The notes beneath the pieces are model-generated. The model was not told where the DNA came from. It did not search any database and worked only from the letters and a program-made list of their open reading frames with translations. 10,457 nucleotides of DNA, from contig JAEZKE010000104.1 in the NCBI GenBank assembly GCA_023436175.1, forward strand, positions 1-10,457, read 5' to 3'. Made by a program: the position numbers and the translations under genes. Origin of the DNA: Methanobacteriota archaeon. GTDB lineage: Archaea > Methanobacteriota > Methanobacteria > Methanobacteriales > Methanobacteriaceae. Every line of letters starts with the position of its first letter. Position 1 is the stretch's first letter. Shown here piece by piece: positions 6,641-10,457 of the stretch.

Positions 6641-9494
6641 CCTCAATTACAACTGATGTAGTCATTGTTTGATTGTCTGCAGCAGCTGAAACATTAGCAG
6701 TGCCTGCGGTTGACTCACCCTTTAAAGTGGATCGTGCAGCTCCATTAACTGTAGATGAAGAACTACCTATAGTTCCACATGTTGTTTTAAAAGTTACAGG
6801 AGTACCATCAGGAACATGACCATATTTTGGATCATGATAAACGCCATTATTATCATGGCATAGATCTGCTGTCATATCGGATGTTCCAGTGCTTTTAATA
6901 TAGGTTGGACTTGCAGTTAAAGTTAAAACCATCCATTTAGAAACAGTAACCCCACTAATTTTCCCAGATGGGCCATCATTTGAACCCCACCAATTATATT
7001 CAGCATCTGTCGAACCAAGGTCATTATTATATACATCTTTCAGGTTGTTCCCAACAATCCTGCTGAAATGGATGATCAGATCACCATAATAATTATATAT
7101 AGCACCTCCTCTAACAGCTGCAGCGTTATTTATGAAATTACTGCTATTAACTGTACATTTACCAATATTACAAATAGCACCACCCATGACTGTTGCACTG
7201 TTACCAGTGAAAGTACAATTATCCACATTCAGGGTACCATTATTGTAAATAGCACCACCGTAATCTGCAGACCCATTTACAAGTGTTAAATTTTTAAGCG
7301 TAAGGCTTATATCATTTGGAACAATGAATATCCTGCTTAGATGTTGGACATTGATAATTGTATTTTCTTTGTTTTGACCTTGAATGGTTAAATTCTTTAT
7401 AATACTAATATTACATTCATTATAGGTCCCATTTGCAAGGTGAATCCTTCCACCTGTGTAAACCCATTCCATACCCTTTTTAATAGTTAAAAATGGGTTA
7501 CCCGAAGTACCATCTCCAGTAGAGTCATTACCCCTCAAGGAAACATAAATATCATTCAACAGTACGGTGATTTGTGTAATATTCGTTGCTTCATCAACGG
7601 CAGCGGTAATTACAGCAATACCCGATCTATTTCCTGCGGTAAATATTGTTACAGCTGAACCGTTGGCTGTATGAACTTCTGTTGGATCTATAGTACCTAA
7701 ACTTGTAGATAGTACTGTTACTGCTATGCCATCTGGAACATGACCATCTGCAGGATTATGATAAATACCAAATGAGTCATGCTGTAAATCAGCTGTAACA
7801 GTGGTAGTATTACCATTATTAATGGTCGTAGGATTTGTAGCGACGGTTAAAACCAGCCAAGGTCTTGGATTCACATTATTAATTAAGCCTGCAATTAGAT
7901 TAGTTATATCCTCAGGGTTTGCATTTGAACCCCACCAATTATACTGCGCATTTACAGAACTTGGATATCCCATAAGATCAGAATTAGCGCAGTAAATAGC
8001 ACTTCCCTTATTTGCAATATTTCCAATAATCCTGTTGAAATGCATTTCAGCAATTTTTTTATTGCATATAACACCACCATAAGTTGCAGTATTGGTTAAA
8101 AATGTAGAACTATTCATAGTACAGCTACCGTTATTCCAAATAACACCACCATTAATACTTGCAATGTTATTTGTGAAAGTACAACCACTCAAAGTAACAT
8201 TACCGCTCCAAGTAAGGATAGTACCATCATAGTCATAGCTACCTCCATCATTATAAATAACACCACCATTCTCCGCAGTGTTACCAGTGAAAGTACAACC
8301 ATTCAAAGCAATATTACCACTCTTAGTAGATATAGGATTATCATCATTGTCATAGATGATATATCCACCATTGTAGATAGCACCACCATCATTTGCTGCT
8401 GTATTGCCTGAGAAAGTACAATTACTTAAATTAATAGTACCACTATTACCAATAGCACCACAATAATTTGCTTTGTTATTATTGAAAGTACAACCACTCA
8501 AAGCAGCAATAACACCATCATTATCGATAGCACCACCACCATTCCCCGCAATGTTACCTGAGAAAGTACAAACACTTAAATTAGTAATAGTAGCCTCATT
8601 GTATATGGTACCAGCAACATTTGCTGTGTTATTTGTGAAAGTACAATTATTCAAAGCAGTAATAATACCCTTCTTAGAATTACCACCATTATAAATAACA
8701 CCACCACTACTATGTGCAGTGTTACCTGTGAAAGTACAATTACTCAAAGCAATAATAGTATCACCATTATAAATAACACCACCACCATCTGCTGTGTTAT
8801 TTGTGAAAGTACAATTACTCAAAGCAGTAATAGTACCATCATTATAAATAACACCACCACTATTTGCAGTGTTACCTGTGAAAGTACAACCATTCAAAGC
8901 AATATTACCTCTCCAAATAGAGATAGGTTTACCCATATCGTCATAGATAATACCCATACCATTGAAGATAGCACCACCATCTCCCGCAATGTTACCTGAG
9001 AAAGTACAGTTAGAAATTGTTAAATTACCCTCATTATAAACAGCACCACCAGCTGGATATCTATCATCCCGTAAATATCCAGTTCCATCGGTTACGGTTA
9101 AATTTTGAATGGTGACATTAACATCATTAACGTAAAATATCCAATTGGTCCCTGTTCCATTTATAACAGTTTTTTTCTGGCTTTGACCTTTAATAGTCAT
9201 GTTCTTGGTGATGTTAATATGAGTGTTTCTTGGTCCACTATAATTTCCATCAGCTATGATTACTGTCCCACCATTAGTTACTGTTCCTGTTGCGTTGTTA
9301 ATGGTTAATTTGGCCCATTCCCAAGAAGAACCATCATTATCATCGTTTCCGCCAGATCCGTTTACATATACAGTGTCGCTAGCAGCGGCAGAAGCACTAT
9401 CTATGCATATGGACAACATAAATAATAGTACCACAGTTATTAATATTTTAGTTGTTATTGCATGTCTGCTAATAATTTTACCTCCTTTAATCAA
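6033..9494 (-). CDS. Giant secreted adhesin-like protein: beta-helix/Ig modules plus two Big_5-like domains
   Basis: A 1153-residue (as opened from TTG 9494) cell-surface protein of the methanobacterial adhesin-like type, inferred to act in attachment or cell contact. Order: signal peptide (hydrophobic 17-29, cleavage likely after SASAA about residue 37); beta-helix 1 (about 41-545) with some eleven Pmp-like repeats of NCTFTGNTA..GGVIYN form, closing in YNWWGSN (518-524); Ig-like domain (about 546-645) with HDSFGIYHNPADGHVPDG; short beta-helix 2 (about 646-850) with two repeats and YNWWGSN (833-839); second Ig-like domain (851-950) with the same HVPDG element; then two SbsA-type Big_5 domains (about 955-1050 and 1055-1153), each with DLAGN near its end. 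There is no C-terminal membrane segment or sorting motif. Start is uncertain: GGAGGT at 9480-9485 lies inside the frame and points to an ATT at 9471-9473. N-X-S/T sites are abundant. Confidence 0.85.
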   Translation of the reverse strand: MIKGGKIISRHAITTKILITVVLLFMLSICIDSASAAASDTVYVNGSGGNDDNDGSSWEWAKLTINNATGTVTNGGTVIIADGNYSGPRNTHINITKNMTIKGQSQKKTVINGTGTNWIFYVNDVNVTIQNLTVTDGTGYLRDDRYPAGGAVYNEGNLTISNCTFSGNIAGDGGAIFNGMGIIYDDMGKPISIWRGNIALNGCTFTGNTANSGGVIYNDGTITALSNCTFTNNTADGGGVIYNGDTIIALSNCTFTGNTAHSSGGVIYNGGNSKKGIITALNNCTFTNNTANVAGTIYNEATITNLSVCTFSGNIAGNGGGAIDNDGVIAALSGCTFNNNKANYCGAIGNSGTINLSNCTFSGNTAANDGGAIYNGGYIIYDNDDNPISTKSGNIALNGCTFTGNTAENGGVIYNDGGSYDYDGTILTWSGNVTLSGCTFTNNIASINGGVIWNNGSCTMNSSTFLTNTATYGGVICNKKIAEMHFNRIIGNIANKGSAIYCANSDLMGYPSSVNAQYNWWGSNANPEDITNLIAGLINNVNPRPWLVLTVATNPTTINNGNTTTVTADLQHDSFGIYHNPADGHVPDGIAVTVLSTSLGTIDPTEVHTANGSAVTIFTAGNRSGIAVITAAVDEATNITQITVLLNDIYVSLRGNDSTGDGTSGNPFLTIKKGMEWVYTGGRIHLANGTYNECNISIIKNLTIQGQNKENTIINVQHLSRIFIVPNDISLTLKNLTLVNGSADYGGAIYNNGTLNVDNCTFTGNSATVMGGAICNIGKCTVNSSNFINNAAAVRGGAIYNYYGDLIIHFSRIVGNNLKDVYNNDLGSTDAEYNWWGSNDGPSGKISGVTVSKWMVLTLTASPTYIKSTGTSDMTADLCHDNNGVYHDPKYGHVPDGTPVTFKTTCGTIGSSSSTVNGAARSTLKGESTAGTANVSAAADNQTMTTSVVIEDSIAPTVTCVDPTNKAVNVPINKTIKVTFSESIKPGNGWIELKNRSGTIIPITTSINGTTLTITPLNPLKEDRYAIILHTGSLTDLAGNSIALWSSNFCVGTSPTVKTVDPVNNAVNVPANKVIKITFSETVKTGNNWIELKNSNGTLIPFTTNISGNVLTIKPTISLAKGVKYTVILHTGCVTDLAGNKLALYSSVFTVVK
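8060..9035 (-). repeat. Array of Pmp-type beta-helix repeats with DNA-level similarity
   Basis: About eleven coding repeats, most 72-78 bp per unit, some with insertions of 20-30 codons. Each minus-strand unit carries a TTGTACTTTC-like core encoding CTFT/S; on the plus strand GAAAGTACAA recurs, for example near 8727, 8805 and 8877. Those neighbouring units around 8720-8890 are nearly identical in DNA, which suggests recent expansion. Confidence 0.8.
9480..9485 (-). promoter_or_regulatory. Perfect GGAGGT Shine-Dalgarno inside the adhesin frame
   Basis: GGAGGT followed by AAAATT and then ATT (9473-9471), where an ATG would be expected. Initiation there would give a 30-residue signal peptide beginning M-SRHAITTK. 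The only conventional start upstream is TTG 9494, which has no SD. The SD thus argues for a non-canonical start or a mutated ATG. Confidence 0.6.
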
Positions 9495-9516
9495 TAATTA
9501 GTACTATTAAATAACT

Positions 9517-9526
9517 ATTATAAATA
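9517..9526 (-). promoter_or_regulatory. Candidate TATA box of the adhesin gene
   Basis: Minus strand TATTTATAAT, which would set transcription start near 9495 and a ~20-nt leader holding the GGAGGT. Another TATATAATA at about 9545-9554 is an alternative. Confidence 0.35.
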
Positions 9527-9983
9527 TTTTACAAGAAAGCAAGTATTATATAACTAATTTATAAATTTAAGTGATAAAATGGAGATTAATTGCACAAAAT
9601 AGGATTAATAAAGTCCAATTACAAAAAAATATACAGAAAAAAGTCTACAAGTTGTACAAAAACATAGAAAAAATAAATAAGGGCTTATTTTCTTTTAGCA
9701 CTAAATTGTTTAAAACCATGAATACAGTTAGTATTAAACAGTTTAGTGGCATCCTGTTTCTTTTAATCAGATTGTTGTTTTGTTTGCTGCGTTTACCATG
9801 TTCTCTGAACTTTTATTAGAATAATTACTGGAGCTAATTACTGTTTGATAGTATATCAATCATTTAACGTATATTCTCCAAAATTCCAATTGTAAATGAT
9901 ATAAAATTAAAAACAGCCTAATTTTAAAATTAATTGTTAAATTAAATAAAAATAATTGAGTTTTGTATTTTAAGATAAATTTT
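9527..9983. other. AT-rich spacer between thermosome and adhesin genes
   Basis: A long region without a credible gene. A GTG-initiated 82-codon plus-strand frame at 9571-9819 lacks an SD and its TATA-like neighbour lies too close; I do not call it. Also present are a direct repeat TAATTACTG (about 9823 and 9835) and a small dyad TTGATA-GTA-TATCAA at 9845-9859. Confidence 0.4.
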
Positions 9984-9997
9984 AAAAAAAGAAAATA
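9984..9997 (-). terminator. Oligo-T terminator of the thermosome gene
   Basis: Minus-strand T4-C-T7 tract (A-runs 9984-9990 and 9992-9995 on the plus strand) about 15 bp after the thermosome stop. Confidence 0.55.
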
Positions 9998-10009
9998 AGA
10001 TGATGTTTA

Positions 10010-10457
10010 TTACATCATTGGTGGCATTCCACCAGGCATTCCGCCCATTCCTTCCATTCCTTCCATTCCTTCGGCTCTACCGGCACCAGTTGATGCGATA
10101 ACGTCGTCGATACGGAGGATCATTTCAGCAGCTTCTGCAGCGGACTGCATAGCCTGTTTTTTAACTCTCTGTGGTTCAACTACACCAGCACGGTACATGT
10201 CAGTTACTTCACCTTTGAAGACGTCTAATCCCATGTAGAGGGATTTTTCGTGTGCTGCTCTTAAGTCTACAAGAGCGTCAATGCTGTCTAAACCTGCGTT
10301 TTCAGCGAGTGTTTTTGGAACAACTTCTAGAGCTTCTGCAAATGCAGAAACAGCTAACTGTTCTCTACCGCTTATTGTGTCAGCGTATTCTTTTAATCCT
10401 TTGGATATTGCTATTTCAGGAGCTCCTCCACCAGCAACAACCTTTTTGTCTTCTACT
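10010..10457 (-). CDS. thsA: Thermosome subunit (group II chaperonin), C-terminal part
   Basis: An ATP-driven cytosolic double-ring chaperonin that folds proteins within a closed cage. The frame runs open to the window edge; the 148 visible residues are the C-terminal quarter of a ~540-residue subunit, so the internal ATG at 10234 is not a start. Seen: VVAGGGAPE at the beginning of the C-terminal equatorial domain; LAVSAFAEALEVVPKTLAEN and AGLDSIDALVDLRAAHE, both hallmarks; DVFKGEVTDM with GVVEP; the helix ending ILRIDDVIAS; and a Gly-Met-Glu-rich tail (EGMEGM, GGMPGGM, PPMM) that fills the ring cavity in this family. Codon use is cleaner and more G+C-rich than in the neighbouring accessory genes, as expected for a highly expressed gene. 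The alpha/beta paralogue cannot be settled from this part. Confidence 0.96.
   Translation of the reverse strand, partial: VEDKKVVAGGGAPEIAISKGLKEYADTISGREQLAVSAFAEALEVVPKTLAENAGLDSIDALVDLRAAHEKSLYMGLDVFKGEVTDMYRAGVVEPQRVKKQAMQSAAEAAEMILRIDDVIASTGAGRAEGMEGMEGMGGMPGGMPPMM

Noticed and set aside
6073..6672. 199-codon plus-strand frame opposite the adhesin C-terminus
   Set aside because: It is a shadow of the two Big_5 repeats: its own internal repetition mirrors the duplicated domains on the minus strand, and it has no SD or promoter.
8712..8999. Plus-strand frame rich in Cys/Ser/Thr/Ile repeats opposite the Pmp repeats
   Set aside because: Its repetition is explained by the minus-strand coding repeats; no start signals.
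8160..9010. Regularly spaced short repeats that resemble a CRISPR-like array at first sight
   Set aside because: The period stays in frame with the minus-strand protein, the 'spacers' encode conserved GG-V-I-Y-N segments and the repeats vary, so these are coding repeats.
9571..9819. 82-codon plus-strand frame starting GTG, with a Lys/Asn-rich half and a hydrophobic end
   Set aside because: It has no SD, the nearest TATA-like sequence lies only a few bases upstream, the composition follows the AT-rich spacer, and no domain is recognisable. A degraded gene remnant is possible but not supportable.

Overview
The window is AT-rich archaeal DNA, most likely from a methanogen of the order Methanobacteriales (a Methanobacterium-like genome). 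The evidence is a group II chaperonin (thermosome) C-terminus with a Gly-Met tail, an archaeal SCP2-type thiolase of the mevalonate pathway, a giant secreted beta-helix/Ig 'adhesin-like' protein typical of methanobacterial cell surfaces, GGAGGT/GGTG Shine-Dalgarno sequences, TATA-type promoters and oligo-T terminators. Genus placement is an inference from protein style, not from a database search.

Layout from left to right. (1) 1-1084, + strand: 3'-terminal part of the thiolase, closed by a hairpin plus T8 tract. (2) 1452-1814, +: small polytopic membrane protein with regularly spaced His/Glu/Asp. (3) 1886-2233 and 2271-3752, - strand: a Wzx-like flippase followed 37 bp later by a rhodanese, probably one transcript. 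(4) 4097-4372, -: acylphosphatase, whose true start is a TTG behind a perfect GGAGGT. (5) 4451-4581: a cluster of four stem-loops with a ~34-bp period, between divergent genes. (6) 4647-4691: two copies of a TTAAAC-N2-GTTTAA palindrome, 31 bp apart, upstream of (7) 4737-5780, +: a membrane-anchored PQQ-type aldose sugar dehydrogenase-like beta-propeller. (8) 6033-9494, -: a ~1150-residue surface protein with two beta-helix/Ig modules and two C-terminal Big_5-like domains. (9) 10010-10457, -: C-terminal 148 residues of a thermosome subunit.

There is no single pathway here. The thiolase and thermosome are housekeeping genes at the two edges. The middle holds mostly monocistronic accessory or cell-envelope genes (small membrane protein, flippase, membrane-anchored sugar dehydrogenase, giant adhesin) separated by long AT-rich spacers. 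No tRNA, rRNA, CRISPR array, transposase or integrase was seen. I found no convincing new defence or mobile system. The least explained items are the stem-loop cluster, the paired operator, the His/Glu-rich membrane protein, and the adhesin start region, where a perfect SD faces an ATT instead of an ATG.
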